A DNA stretch of 36,813 nucleotides from CAYUIG01 sp964444685 (GCA_964444685.1 CAYUIG010000034.1:1-36813), one strand, 5' to 3'; positions 1-7,062 are shown, counted from the stretch's first letter. Numbers and translations are program-made. The notes: generated by a model from the sequence alone, not told the origin.

Positions 1-406
1 GCTCCGTGCACCACCAGTACTCTTCGAGCGTCTCTCCCTTCCACGCGAACACCGGAACGCCCGCGGGCTGCTCCGTCGTGCCGGAGCCCACGACGACGGC
101 TGCCGCCGCGTGGTCCTGCGTCGAGAAGATGTTGCACGACACCCAGCGCACGTCGGCGCCGAGTGCTTTCAGCGTCTCGATCAGTACGGCCGTCTGCACC
201 GTCATGTGCAGCGAGCCCATCACCTTCCTGCCGGCCAGCGGCTGCGACGCGGCGTACTCCTCGCGCACGGCCATCAGCCCCGGCATCTCGTGCTCAGCGA
301 GCCGGATCTCCTGACGGCCCCACTCCGCCAGCGACAGGTCCGCCACCTTGAATGCCGGCCGCCGCGACGCGCGCGCACGCTCCGGTGTCAGTACCGAGCT
401 CTCCAT
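1..406 (-). CDS. ahcY: S-adenosylhomocysteinase, N-terminal part (gene runs off the window)
   Basis: The enzyme hydrolyses S-adenosylhomocysteine to homocysteine and adenosine, clearing the product inhibitor of SAM-dependent methylation. Only about 135 N-terminal residues are present; the NAD-binding part lies beyond position 1. The start of the family is clear: a FKVADLSLAEWGR segment, EMPGLMAVREEY, then GSLHMTVQTAVLIETL and WVSCNIFSTQDHAAAA, which hold substrate-binding residues of SAHH. Two in-frame ATGs exist, at 412 and 406. A GAGAGG motif abuts the first with no spacing but lies 6 nt before the second, so 406 is preferred. It follows the ArsR-methyltransferase stop by about 10 nt and is very likely cotranscribed with it. 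Identification is firm from sequence; the start choice is an inference. Confidence 0.95.
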   Translation of the reverse strand, partial: MESSVLTPERARASRRPAFKVADLSLAEWGRQEIRLAEHEMPGLMAVREEYAASQPLAGRKVMGSLHMTVQTAVLIETLKALGADVRWVSCNIFSTQDHAAAAVVVGSGTTEQPAGVPVFAWKGETLEEYWWCTE

Positions 407-416
407 GTCCATCCTC

Positions 417-1391
417 TCAGTTCAGAGTTGCCCGCGTTCGCGATCTCGTCGAAACCTTCTGCATCCGCGCCAGGAACAGCGGCGGACCCTTCGCTTCCGC
501 CACCGGCGGCAGTGGCCGCACATCCGCGCCACCGAAGCCCGCGCGCTTTCCCCAATCGTCCAACTGCGCAGGCGTGAAGCCGGGCCACACGTGCCCCATC
601 TCCGCGCGATACTCCTCACGATCGTGCTCGCGCATGTCCACCACGATCAGCCGGCCGCCGCGCTTGAGTACCCGCTGCGCCTCCGCCAGGACACGCCACG
701 GCTCTACCACGTAGTGCAGCGCCAGCACCAGAAACGCTACGTCCACCGTTGCGTCCTCGAGCGGCAGCAACTCGAGGGCGCCCGCACGCACCTCCACGTT
801 CCCCGCCCCGGCCGTGCGCGTGCGCAACACTTCGAGCATTGCTTCCGAATCGTCGACCGCGACCACGCGCTCGACCAGCGGCGCGATCCACGCCGTCAGC
901 GCGCCGGTACCCGCACCGAGATCCGCCACCACCCAGTCCGCCTCGAGTAGCCCCAGCACTCCAACCACCGACGACGCCGTTCCGAACAGATCCTCGCGCA
1001 CCGCGTCCCAGCCGCTGCCCACCCCCGAGAAGAACGCGCTCGACCGCTCCTTCCGTCGCGCGAGCACCGCACGTGCGCGCTCCGCATCGGCACGCGCCAC
1101 GGGTAGCGACGACGACTCCGCCTTCACCACTTCCCACAGCGCCTTCGCCGCGCCCTCCAGCTCGGCGCGGCGGTAGTGCCGGCTCGTACCGTCCGCCCGC
1201 GACCGCACCCAGCCGTCGTCCGCCAGCACCTTCAGGTGCCGGCTCACGGTCGACTGCGGCAGCTGCACCGCCGCGCACAGGTCCGAGACCGTCATCTCGT
1301 GCTCTTCCAGCAGGTGGAGCAGCCGTGCCCGGGTCTCGTCGCCCAGCGCCTGGAGCCGTCCGAAGATGGGGTTATATTCGATCATCCGCAT
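417..1391 (-). CDS. ArsR-family HTH regulator fused to SAM-dependent methyltransferase
   Basis: A two-domain protein of about 324 residues. Residues about 5-90 form an ArsR-type winged helix (LGDETRARLLHLL, then VSDLCAAVQLPQSTVSRHL as the recognition region). There is no obvious metal-binding cysteine pair. Residues about 110-300 are a class I methyltransferase with motif I VVADLGAGTGAL and a later VLKRGGRLIVVDM strand. Such fusions are known beside methionine-cycle genes. Here ahcY follows directly, so a role as a SAM/SAH-responsive regulator is a reasonable inference, not shown. Possible starts are TTG 1403, ATG 1391 and ATG 1385; none has a good Shine-Dalgarno, and a leaderless message is possible. 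A methyltransferase substrate cannot be named. Confidence 0.9.
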   Translation of the reverse strand: MRMIEYNPIFGRLQALGDETRARLLHLLEEHEMTVSDLCAAVQLPQSTVSRHLKVLADDGWVRSRADGTSRHYRRAELEGAAKALWEVVKAESSSLPVARADAERARAVLARRKERSSAFFSGVGSGWDAVREDLFGTASSVVGVLGLLEADWVVADLGAGTGALTAWIAPLVERVVAVDDSEAMLEVLRTRTAGAGNVEVRAGALELLPLEDATVDVAFLVLALHYVVEPWRVLAEAQRVLKRGGRLIVVDMREHDREEYRAEMGHVWPGFTPAQLDDWGKRAGFGGADVRPLPPVAEAKGPPLFLARMQKVSTRSRTRATLN

Positions 1392-1423
1392 ACAAGGATG
1401 CAAGGCCGGCGCCAGCCGGTCAA
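1383..1423 (-). promoter_or_regulatory. Candidate promoter and operator of the ArsR-methyltransferase gene
   Basis: Read on the minus strand there is TTGACC (1418-1423), then 17 nt, then a poor -10, CATCCT (1395-1400). An inverted repeat, CATCC-N8-GGATG, covers 1383-1400, overlapping that -10 and the ATG codons at 1391 and 1385. This is where an ArsR-type autorepressor would be expected to bind. A weak GC hairpin (1405-1420) lies in the spacer. The -10 is poor, so the promoter is tentative; the repeat itself is plain in the sequence. Confidence 0.35.
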
Positions 1424-1431
1424 GGTCCTCG

Positions 1432-2199
1432 TCAGCGGGCCGTTACCCGCGCGATCCGGCCGGCGGCACAGGCCGCGCCGAAGCCGTTGTCGATGTTCAC
1501 GACGGTGATGCCGGAAGCGCAGGAGTTGAGCATGGCGAGGAGTGCGGCGAGGCCGCCGAAGGAAGCGCCGTAGCCGACGCTGGTGGGGACGGCAATGACG
1601 GGAGCCGCGACCAGTCCGCCGACGACGGAAGGGAGTGCGCCTTCCATCCCGGCCACGACGATCACGGCCAGGGCTCGATCGAACACGGACGCGCCGGCGA
1701 TGAGTCGATGCAGACCGGCGACACCGACGTCGAAGAGCCTCTCGACGTTGTGACCGAGCGCCTCGGCGGTGACGGCCGCTTCCTCTGCAACGGCGAGATC
1801 CGCGGTACCGGCGGAGACGACGACGATGGGGTCGTCGCCGCGGGGCGGCGGGGCGTCGTCGCCGGGGAGGTGTGCGATGCGTGCGCGACGATGGATGATC
1901 GCATCCGGGAAGCGAGCAGCGAGCGCATCGAGCACGACACTGTCCGCGCGTGTGGCGAGGAACCCTTCCCCGCTCTGTGCGAGGCGCTCGCAGATGGCCA
2001 CGACCTCATCGGGTGTCTTCTGCTGACAGAAGACGACCTCAGGGAGACCGACACGCAAAGTCCGGTGATGGTCGACGCGAGCGAAGCCGTCGCCCAACTC
2101 CTCGACCGGAAGCCATGCGATTCTGCGCATCGCTTCCTCCGGAGTGGTCTCGCCGCGCGCGAGTGCCTCGAGCAGCGATGCGATGCGTGCGGGGTTCAC
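1432..2199 (-). CDS. larB: Nickel-pincer cofactor biosynthesis protein LarB
   Basis: LarB carboxylates the pyridinium ring of nicotinic acid adenine dinucleotide and releases AMP, the first step towards the nickel-pincer nucleotide of lactate racemase-type enzymes. The 255-residue product shows the family layout: a short N-terminal helical part (PEEAMRRI), then an AIR-carboxylase/PurE-like domain with VVVSAGTADLAVAEEA, VVAGMEGALPSVVGGL and PTSVGYGASFGGLAALLAML. The GTG start overlaps the dus stop as GTGA, so the two are translationally coupled. LarC, LarE and LarA are not in the window, so the user of the cofactor is unknown. LarB homologues also occur without LarA, so racemase activity should not be assumed. 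Confidence 0.93.
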   Translation of the reverse strand: MNPARIASLLEALARGETTPEEAMRRIAWLPVEELGDGFARVDHHRTLRVGLPEVVFCQQKTPDEVVAICERLAQSGEGFLATRADSVVLDALAARFPDAIIHRRARIAHLPGDDAPPPRGDDPIVVVSAGTADLAVAEEAAVTAEALGHNVERLFDVGVAGLHRLIAGASVFDRALAVIVVAGMEGALPSVVGGLVAAPVIAVPTSVGYGASFGGLAALLAMLNSCASGITVVNIDNGFGAACAAGRIARVTAR

Positions 2200-3191
2200 G
2201 CCGCGGCCATGAGCGTGCGGTCGCCGTAGGCGAGGAGGATGCGTTCGGCATCCTGGAGCGACTCGACGCGGAAGAGCTCCTCGCGCAGGCGCTTGCCGTC
2301 GGGCAGTCCGCGCGTGTACCAGCCGAGGTGCTTGCGGAAGTCGAGCATGGCGCGGCGCTCGTCGCTCTCGAAGGCGATGGCGTTGCGTGCGTGCTCGAGG
2401 ACGATCTCGAAGCGCTCGGCGATGCCGGGCGCATCGGGGACGGGCCGGCCGTCGAGCGCGGCGCGCGCCTGCGCGAAGATCCAGGGCTGCCCGTGCGACG
2501 CGCGCGCGATCATGATGCCGGCGCAGCGCGTGTGGTCGCGCATGCGGCGCGCGTCGTCGCCGGTGCGAACATCGCCGTTGCCGATGACGGGGATGTCGAG
2601 CGCATCGACGACCGCGGCGATCTCATCCCAGTCGGCGGTGCCGCCGTACATCTGGGTGCGGCTGCGCGCGTGCAGCGTGAGCGCGCGGGCGCCGGCGTCC
2701 TGGCAGCGGAGCGCGATGCTGACCGGGTCGCGCGTCGTCTCATCCCAGCCGCTGCGAATCTTGACGGTGGTGGGAATCGTGATGGTGCGCGCGACCGCGT
2801 GGATGATGGACTGCACGAGGTCGAGGTCGCGCAGGCAGCCGGAGCCGCCGTTGCGGCGCACGACCTTCTTCACGGGACAGCCGAAGTTGATGTCGAGGAA
2901 GTCGGGCGCGAAGGTCTCTTCGACGAGCGCGGCGGCCTCGGCCATCGCAGCGGGTTCGGCGCCGAAGATCTGCACGCCGATGGGCCGCTCCTCGGGATCG
3001 AAGCGGAGGTACTCGAGGGTGCGCTCGCTGCCGCGGCGCAGACCCTCCGCGCTGACGAACTCGGATACGACCACGTCCGCGCCGAAGCGGCGGCAGAGGC
3101 GCCGGAAGGGCGACTCGCTGACGCCCGCCTGGGGAGCCAGGTAGAGGGGCGTGGAGCCGTCGCCGAGTCTGTCGAGAAGCGGGTCGAACAT
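2196..3191 (-). CDS. dus: tRNA-dihydrouridine synthase (DusB-like)
   Basis: FMN-dependent reductase that converts uridines of tRNA to dihydrouridine. Length is 331 residues, normal for the family. Visible signatures are LAPQAGVSESPFRRL near the N-terminus, FLDINFGCPVKKV with the catalytic cysteine (Cys105), VKIRSGW, TLHARSRTQMYGGTADW and VIGNGDVRT, then a GIMIARASHGQPWIF phosphate-binding region and a C-terminal helical domain. The open frame extends to 3227, but that ATG falls inside the apparent -35 element. ATG 3191 fits the family N-terminus and lies 7 nt after a -10-like TAGATT, so a leaderless start is likely. larB follows with a GTGA overlap. Assignment to the DusB branch is by resemblance only. 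Confidence 0.93.
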   Translation of the reverse strand: MFDPLLDRLGDGSTPLYLAPQAGVSESPFRRLCRRFGADVVVSEFVSAEGLRRGSERTLEYLRFDPEERPIGVQIFGAEPAAMAEAAALVEETFAPDFLDINFGCPVKKVVRRNGGSGCLRDLDLVQSIIHAVARTITIPTTVKIRSGWDETTRDPVSIALRCQDAGARALTLHARSRTQMYGGTADWDEIAAVVDALDIPVIGNGDVRTGDDARRMRDHTRCAGIMIARASHGQPWIFAQARAALDGRPVPDAPGIAERFEIVLEHARNAIAFESDERRAMLDFRKHLGWYTRGLPDGKRLREELFRVESLQDAERILLAYGDRTLMAAA

Positions 3192-3198
3192 GGCGGAT

Positions 3199-3227
3199 AA
3201 TCTACAACCACGGGCGTCGGACGTCAT
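3199..3227 (-). promoter_or_regulatory. Candidate promoter for dus-larB, probably leaderless
   Basis: On the minus strand, ATGACG (3222-3227), a 17-nt spacer and TAGATT (3199-3204), each matching four of six consensus bases. The dus ATG at 3191 begins 7 nt after the -10 element, so transcription would start at or next to the initiation codon. No Shine-Dalgarno is seen there. Confidence 0.4.
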
Positions 3228-3237
3228 GGCTTCGGCT

Positions 3238-3266
3238 TTGACACGTCCGCAGGGTGCATCTATTCT
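3238..3266 (+). promoter_or_regulatory. Sigma-70-type promoter for the EIIA gene
   Basis: A perfect -35 TTGACA at 3238-3243, a 17-nt spacer and TATTCT at 3261-3266 (five of six matches to TATAAT). Transcription would begin near 3273, giving a leader of about 44 nt before the ATG at 3317. This is the closest match to the consensus noticed in the window. It is divergent from the dus promoter and its -35 lies about 10 bp from that promoter's -35. Confidence 0.75.
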
Positions 3267-3316
3267 CAGCGGCTCGGCGAGAAGGGATCTCGCGAGAACG
3301 GACAGGCAGAAAGAAC

Positions 3317-3757
3317 ATGGCGTTGCGTGAATTCATGGACCCGTCGGCGATCCAGCTGGAGCTGCGCGGCGAGTCCAAGGATGCGATCCTGCGCGAGCTC
3401 ATTGGACTGCTCGGGCTGGACGAAAAGAGCGAGGGCATCCTCTTCAAGATGCTCAAGCGGCGGGAAAATCTCGGATCGACGGGTATCGGCAAGGGCATCG
3501 CGATTCCGCACTGCCGCTCCCTGGTCGTCGACAAGCTGCGGCTGGCATTCGGCCGCAAGACGGGCGGGATCGAGTACAACGCGATCGATGGCGACCGCGT
3601 GCAGTACTTCTTCCTGATCGTCGCGCCGCCGATCGAGGTGTCGAACCAGTACCTGCCCGTGCTCGGCAAGCTGGCGCAGTTCGCGAAGGATCCGGAGAAC
3701 CTGAAGAAGCTGGGAGAGGTGAAGACGCCGGAGGAGCTGCTGGCGATGTTCGAGTAG
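3317..3757 (+). CDS. PTS EIIA domain protein, fructose/nitrogen (PtsN) type
   Basis: A 146-residue single-domain phosphocarrier of the PTS_EIIA_2 family, accepting phosphate from HPr on a histidine. The active-site segment GKGIAIPHCRS places the phosphorylated residue at His65; the family pattern continues with FGRKTGGIEYNAIDG and YFFLIVAPPIE and ends in a short helix (PEELLAMF). There is no EIIB or EIIC beside it, as in regulatory EIIA-Ntr proteins, so a signalling role is more likely than sugar uptake. It is the only plus-strand gene here, with its own promoter. ATG 3317 is preferred over ATG 3254 because 3254 lies upstream of the -10 element and the family N-terminus matches MALREFMDPSAI. 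A mannose-type PTS with HPr and EI lies about 6-10 kb away. Confidence 0.92.
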   Translation: MALREFMDPSAIQLELRGESKDAILRELIGLLGLDEKSEGILFKMLKRRENLGSTGIGKGIAIPHCRSLVVDKLRLAFGRKTGGIEYNAIDGDRVQYFFLIVAPPIEVSNQYLPVLGKLAQFAKDPENLKKLGEVKTPEELLAMFE

Positions 3758-3766
3758 AACGCAGAA

Positions 3767-3794
3767 CGCCGGGTCCGACCTTCCGGACCCGGCG
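3767..3794. terminator. Bidirectional terminator between convergent genes
   Basis: An 11-bp perfect inverted repeat, CGCCGGGTCCG (3767-3777) and CGGACCCGGCG (3784-3794), with a 6-nt loop. It sits in the 49-bp gap between the EIIA gene on the plus strand and the secreted protein gene on the minus strand. It is followed by TCCTTC on the plus side and TTCTGCGTT on the minus side, so U-tracts are poor, but position and stem strength support termination for both. Confidence 0.75.
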
Positions 3795-3806
3795 TCCTTC
3801 AACGCG

Positions 3807-4244
3807 CTAGTTTGCTACGGTGATCTTCTTGGTGGCGCGTTCTCCGTTAATTACCAACTGGACGATGTAGACGCCCGACGCGACCTTCCGGCCGTTCCTG
3901 TCCAACCCGTCCCAGAACGCCTCGTATCGCCCCGGCGTCGTGTACAGCAAGTTGTCCACCCGGACACCGTTTCCGGCCGGGTGGTTGAGTGCCGTCGGAA
4001 TCGCTACCAGCTGCAGCAGCGAGTTGTAGATCCTGACGGTGACCTCGACCGGCTTCCCGCCCGCGAACAACGATTCCGAAAGTACGAATGGAATCCGCGT
4101 GACGGGGTTGAACGGATTCGGGTAATTCTGCTCCAGTTGGAAACCACGTCCTCGGTCCGGATCTGCTTGCTGCCCTTCAGCAGGCCGCGCGAAGAACACG
4201 AGACCGAGCAGGAGGACGACGCCGACGGTAGCGAACCGTCTCAT
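3807..4244 (-). CDS. Small secreted protein consisting mainly of a FlgD-like/T9SS-type C-terminal domain
   Basis: A 145-residue protein with a clear signal peptide (Arg-rich start, hydrophobic LLLGLVFFARPAEG, cleavage probably before GQQ near residue 24). The rest is one domain: LEQNYPNPFNPVT, a beta-rich stretch, then FWDGLDRNGRKVASGVYI and VQLVINGERATKKI. This is the FlgD Ig-like fold, in the pattern used as a C-terminal sorting or anchoring domain on large secreted proteins of Bacteroidota, Gemmatimonadota and relatives. Here it stands almost alone, with only about 10 residues between the signal peptide and the domain. A strong GGAGG lies 5 nt before the ATG. The gene has its own promoter and lies between two terminators. 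Function is unknown; it could be a structural or adaptor piece, or a remnant of a longer protein. Confidence 0.85.
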   Translation of the reverse strand: MRRFATVGVVLLLGLVFFARPAEGQQADPDRGRGFQLEQNYPNPFNPVTRIPFVLSESLFAGGKPVEVTVRIYNSLLQLVAIPTALNHPAGNGVRVDNLLYTTPGRYEAFWDGLDRNGRKVASGVYIVQLVINGERATKKITVAN

Positions 4245-4254
4245 CGTTACCTCC

Positions 4255-4272
4255 GCACAGAATCAGCTGTGC
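4255..4272 (-). promoter_or_regulatory. Leader hairpin abutting the ribosome-binding site of the FlgD-like-domain gene
   Basis: A 6-bp stem GCACAG/CTGTGC with a 6-nt loop ends right beside the GGAGG (plus-strand 4250-4254) of the downstream gene. It forms the last part of an apparent leader of about 100 nt. It could modulate ribosome access; no known riboswitch was recognised. Confidence 0.35.
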
Positions 4273-4353
4273 TGTAGCAGAGTGTGCGATTGCCCTCCCA
4301 GGTGAATGTCCCCGTGTAACTGCCGTCCGTTACTGCATTCCTCCGGTAATCGA

Positions 4354-4383
4354 ATCATACGGTTTCACGGGTGCGGGCGTCAA
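4354..4383 (-). promoter_or_regulatory. Promoter of the FlgD-like-domain gene
   Basis: On the minus strand TTGACG (4378-4383), an 18-nt spacer and TATGAT (4354-4359); both elements match five of six consensus bases. Transcription would start near 4347, leaving a leader of about 100 nt before the ATG at 4244. Confidence 0.65.
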
Positions 4384-4394
4384 GAACCGACAGG

Positions 4395-4413
4395 AAAAGG
4401 TGTTGGCGCACCT
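4395..4413 (-). terminator. Possible weak terminator after selB
   Basis: On the minus strand AGGTG-N6-CACCT followed by TTTT, 15 nt after the selB stop. The stem is only 5 bp, so this is a weak candidate, but it is the only hairpin with a U-run at this end of the long gene string. Confidence 0.4.
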
Positions 4414-4428
4414 CAGTTCCTGCGGTTC

Positions 4429-6309
4429 CTAACCCCGGACCACCTGGCGAAGATCCCCCGTCCTGCGCGTGACGCCGGTGCGGTCGAGGTGCTCGAGGAT
4501 CGGGATGAGGTACTTGCGGCTGACGGGGAGGGCGTCCCGGAAGTCTGCTGCGGACAGGTCGTTACGGTCCCCCAGTTCACGTCGGATGCGAACTGTGGCC
4601 TCCGCCAGCACCTCTGCGTCCAGCCAGCGGTCGCCGGGGATGCCGACGACGCGGCCCTCGCGCTCCAGCCAGCCGAGGTAGCGCCGGAGCTCCCGGAGCC
4701 CGGCCAGCGCGGGCGGGAGCTCTGCAGGGGCGACGGCTGCCAGTCCGGCCTCGCGGATGGCCGCCGCGACGCGGTCGATCTCGGCGGCCTGTGCGGCGGT
4801 GGGGCTGGGCGCATGAGCGGCGAGCCGGACCTGGCTCCCCTCCACGGCTACCTCGCCCGAGTGGGTGAGCGTGCCGAGTGCCAGGTCGAGGACAGGCGCG
4901 GCGGTGCCGCGTGGTGCGGCCTGTCGCAGGAGCTGGAGGTCGAGCCCGGGCAGGAGCGGCTCCTGCTCGTGGTGGTGGGTCAGCGTTTGGACGAGTGCGC
5001 GCGCTACGCGATCGACAGCGGCTGCGTGAACGACGAGCGGACCCGCACGCAGCGCGGCACCCGAGTCCAGCCAGGCGGCCGCCGCGGGCAGGGTGACGGC
5101 GGCGCGCACGGACAGCTCTTCCACAGGCAGTCCGGCCACGCCCGCGAGCCGGACCGCTGTATCGAGGGCCGTATCGGGGTCGGGTCCGAGAACGCGAACG
5201 AGTCGCTCCGCGAGTTCGGGATCCAGTCGGCGCCGTCGCGGCGCGACGGGCTCGACGATGCGGCCGCCGCCGATCGTGTGCACGGGGGAATAGTCGCGCA
5301 ACACGAAGCGGTCGCCGGCGCGCGCGACGACGGTGGATTCGAGGCGGAGCTGCACCCAGCCCTCGTCGCCGGGAGCGAGGGTCTCGCGATCGAGCAGGAC
5401 GGCGCGCCCGAGGATTTCCGCGGTTCCCAGGTGGAATCGGATCCGTCGTCTCGTGAGGAGCGGCGCGGCATCGGGAAGGAGGCGGACGCGCGCGGTGATG
5501 AGGCCGGACTCGCGCCAGCCGCCTTCGCGGACGAGCGTGGCGCCGCGCGACACGTTGGCGCGATCGAGACCGACAAGAGCGAGAGCGGCACGTTGCCCCG
5601 CGATCAATCGATCCTGCTTCGTGCCGTGGCTCTGGAGCCCGCGCACGCGCGCGGCGGTTCCGCCCGGCAGCAGACGCAGCGTTTCTTCGCGCGCCACGGT
5701 GCCGCTCCAGATCGTTCCGGTGGTTACGGTGCCCGTGCCATGTACGGTGAATGCGCGGTCGACGGGCATGCGGAAGAGATCGGCGACCGGGCGAGCGGCT
5801 GCAGAATTCGCGGCAGCGTCGAGCGCACCGATGAGCTCGTCGAGTCCCCTGCCCTCGCGCGCCGAAACGGGAACGATCGCAGCCGAAGCGTACGAGGTAT
5901 GCGCGAGCGTATCACGTACGTCGGCGGTGACGAGCTCGAGCCAGTCGGAGTCGGCGAGGTCGCATTTCGTGAGTGCGACGACGAGTGCCGGAACGGCGAG
6001 CAGATCGAGGATGGCAAGGTGCTCGCGCGTCTGCGGCATCACGCCCTCGTCGGCCGCAACCACGAGCAGTCCGACATCGATGCCGGTCGCGCCCGCGAGC
6101 ATGTTGCGGACGAATGCTTCGTGGCCGGGCACGTCGACGATGCCGAACGTCGTGTCGCCGTGCTGGAGCGATGCGAAGCCGAGGTCGATGGTGATGCCGC
6201 GTCGCTTCTCGTCCGGGAGGCGGTCGGTGTCGACGCCCGTGAGCGCACGCACCAGTGCGGTCTTGCCGTGGTCGATGTGACCGGCGGTGCCGAGTATCAG
6301 GCGTCGCAT
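4429..6309 (-). CDS. selB: Selenocysteine-specific translation elongation factor SelB
   Basis: SelB is the GTPase that carries Sec-tRNA(Sec) to UGA codons marked by a SECIS element. The product has 626 residues, close to the E. coli length. The N-terminal GTPase has G1 GHIDHGKT (10-17), the RRGITIDLGF switch region, DVPGHE and TKCD. Domains II and III follow (VHGTGTVTTGTI; an FRLG-like FHLGTAEILGR stretch). The C-terminal third is made of winged-helix domains (YLGWLEREGRVVGI; DLSAADFRDALPVSRKYLIPILEHLD) that bind SECIS RNA. The ATG overlaps the end of recO by 13 bp. No selA, selD, tRNA-Sec or evident selenoprotein gene is in the window. Identification is firm. Confidence 0.97.
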   Translation of the reverse strand: MRRLILGTAGHIDHGKTALVRALTGVDTDRLPDEKRRGITIDLGFASLQHGDTTFGIVDVPGHEAFVRNMLAGATGIDVGLLVVAADEGVMPQTREHLAILDLLAVPALVVALTKCDLADSDWLELVTADVRDTLAHTSYASAAIVPVSAREGRGLDELIGALDAAANSAAARPVADLFRMPVDRAFTVHGTGTVTTGTIWSGTVAREETLRLLPGGTAARVRGLQSHGTKQDRLIAGQRAALALVGLDRANVSRGATLVREGGWRESGLITARVRLLPDAAPLLTRRRIRFHLGTAEILGRAVLLDRETLAPGDEGWVQLRLESTVVARAGDRFVLRDYSPVHTIGGGRIVEPVAPRRRRLDPELAERLVRVLGPDPDTALDTAVRLAGVAGLPVEELSVRAAVTLPAAAAWLDSGAALRAGPLVVHAAAVDRVARALVQTLTHHHEQEPLLPGLDLQLLRQAAPRGTAAPVLDLALGTLTHSGEVAVEGSQVRLAAHAPSPTAAQAAEIDRVAAAIREAGLAAVAPAELPPALAGLRELRRYLGWLEREGRVVGIPGDRWLDAEVLAEATVRIRRELGDRNDLSAADFRDALPVSRKYLIPILEHLDRTGVTRRTGDLRQVVRG

Positions 6310-7052
6310 CCGTCCTCCAGCGCCTCCGACAGGAAGGCGAGAGAGCGGAGCCTCGAGCCGTGCAGCACGTGATGGTCGAGGTAGCGCGAGAGGAGCTGCC
6401 AGTGTGCCGGCGGCCGGGCGAGTGCCGGCGTTTCACCGCGCAGGAGTGCGCGCAGTTCGGCGCGCGCGGCCACGGGCAGCGGTTTGCCGACGCCGGACGG
6501 TGAGCAGCCGGAGCAGCGCACGCCGCCCGCACCGTAGTCGAAGAGCGAATCCTCAGTGCTCGCGAGGCTTCGATCGCACACGACACATTCGTCGAGTGCG
6601 GGCTCGAAGCCCAGCTCGGCGACGAGCCGCCACGCTTCTCCGAGCACGACGCCTTCGACCGTCTCCGGTGACGTCTCACCGATGCGGTCGAGCGCGGCGC
6701 GAACGGTGGTGAAGAGGCGCTCGTCGCTCGCCGTGCTTGCGGCGCGCAGGAGGATCTCCGCGAGGAGGGATGCGCCGCCGAAGCGAACGAGATCGCGGCC
6801 GAGCACCTGACGGCTGCGCAGCAGCTCGAATCCGCTGAGTGTCTGGAGCTCGCGGGACTCGCGGATGTGCAGCGTGACCATGCCTTCGGCGAAGGGCTCG
6901 AGCAGTCCGCCGAAGCGGCTGCGCGGTCGCATCGCACCCTTGGCGATCGCGGACTGCACGCCGTGCGTGCGTGTGAGCAGCTTCAGGATCTTGCTGGTGT
7001 CGCCGTAACCGACGACCTGGAGGATCAGCGCCTCGACCGAGACGACCGGCAT
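6297..7052 (-). CDS. recO: DNA repair protein RecO
   Basis: RecO anneals single strands and loads RecA with RecR in gap and double-strand-break repair. The product has 251 residues, normal length. It starts with an OB-fold (VEALILQVVGYGDTSKILKLLTRTHG), followed by the helical domain, and contains the zinc-site cysteines CVVC and CSGC (roughly residues 160-190). The frame is open upstream to 7145, but the family N-terminus begins at the ATG at 7052, 10 nt after the preceding stop. The Shine-Dalgarno is poor, so coupling to the upstream gene is likely. selB overlaps its 3' end. Confidence 0.94.
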   Translation of the reverse strand: MPVVSVEALILQVVGYGDTSKILKLLTRTHGVQSAIAKGAMRPRSRFGGLLEPFAEGMVTLHIRESRELQTLSGFELLRSRQVLGRDLVRFGGASLLAEILLRAASTASDERLFTTVRAALDRIGETSPETVEGVVLGEAWRLVAELGFEPALDECVVCDRSLASTEDSLFDYGAGGVRCSGCSPSGVGKPLPVAARAELRALLRGETPALARPPAHWQLLSRYLDHHVLHGSRLRSLAFLSEALEDGCDA

Positions 7053-7062
7053 GGCGGGAGCG

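Noticed and set aside
749..1573. A 274-codon plus-strand frame opposite the ArsR-methyltransferase
   Set aside because: It is Pro/Arg/Ala-rich shadow sequence with no domain, opposite a well-recognised gene.
4306..6372. A 688-codon plus-strand open frame
   Set aside because: It is the antisense shadow of selB; the composition is low-complexity (Arg, Gly, Asp, Glu), with no family resemblance, and selB is certain on the other strand.
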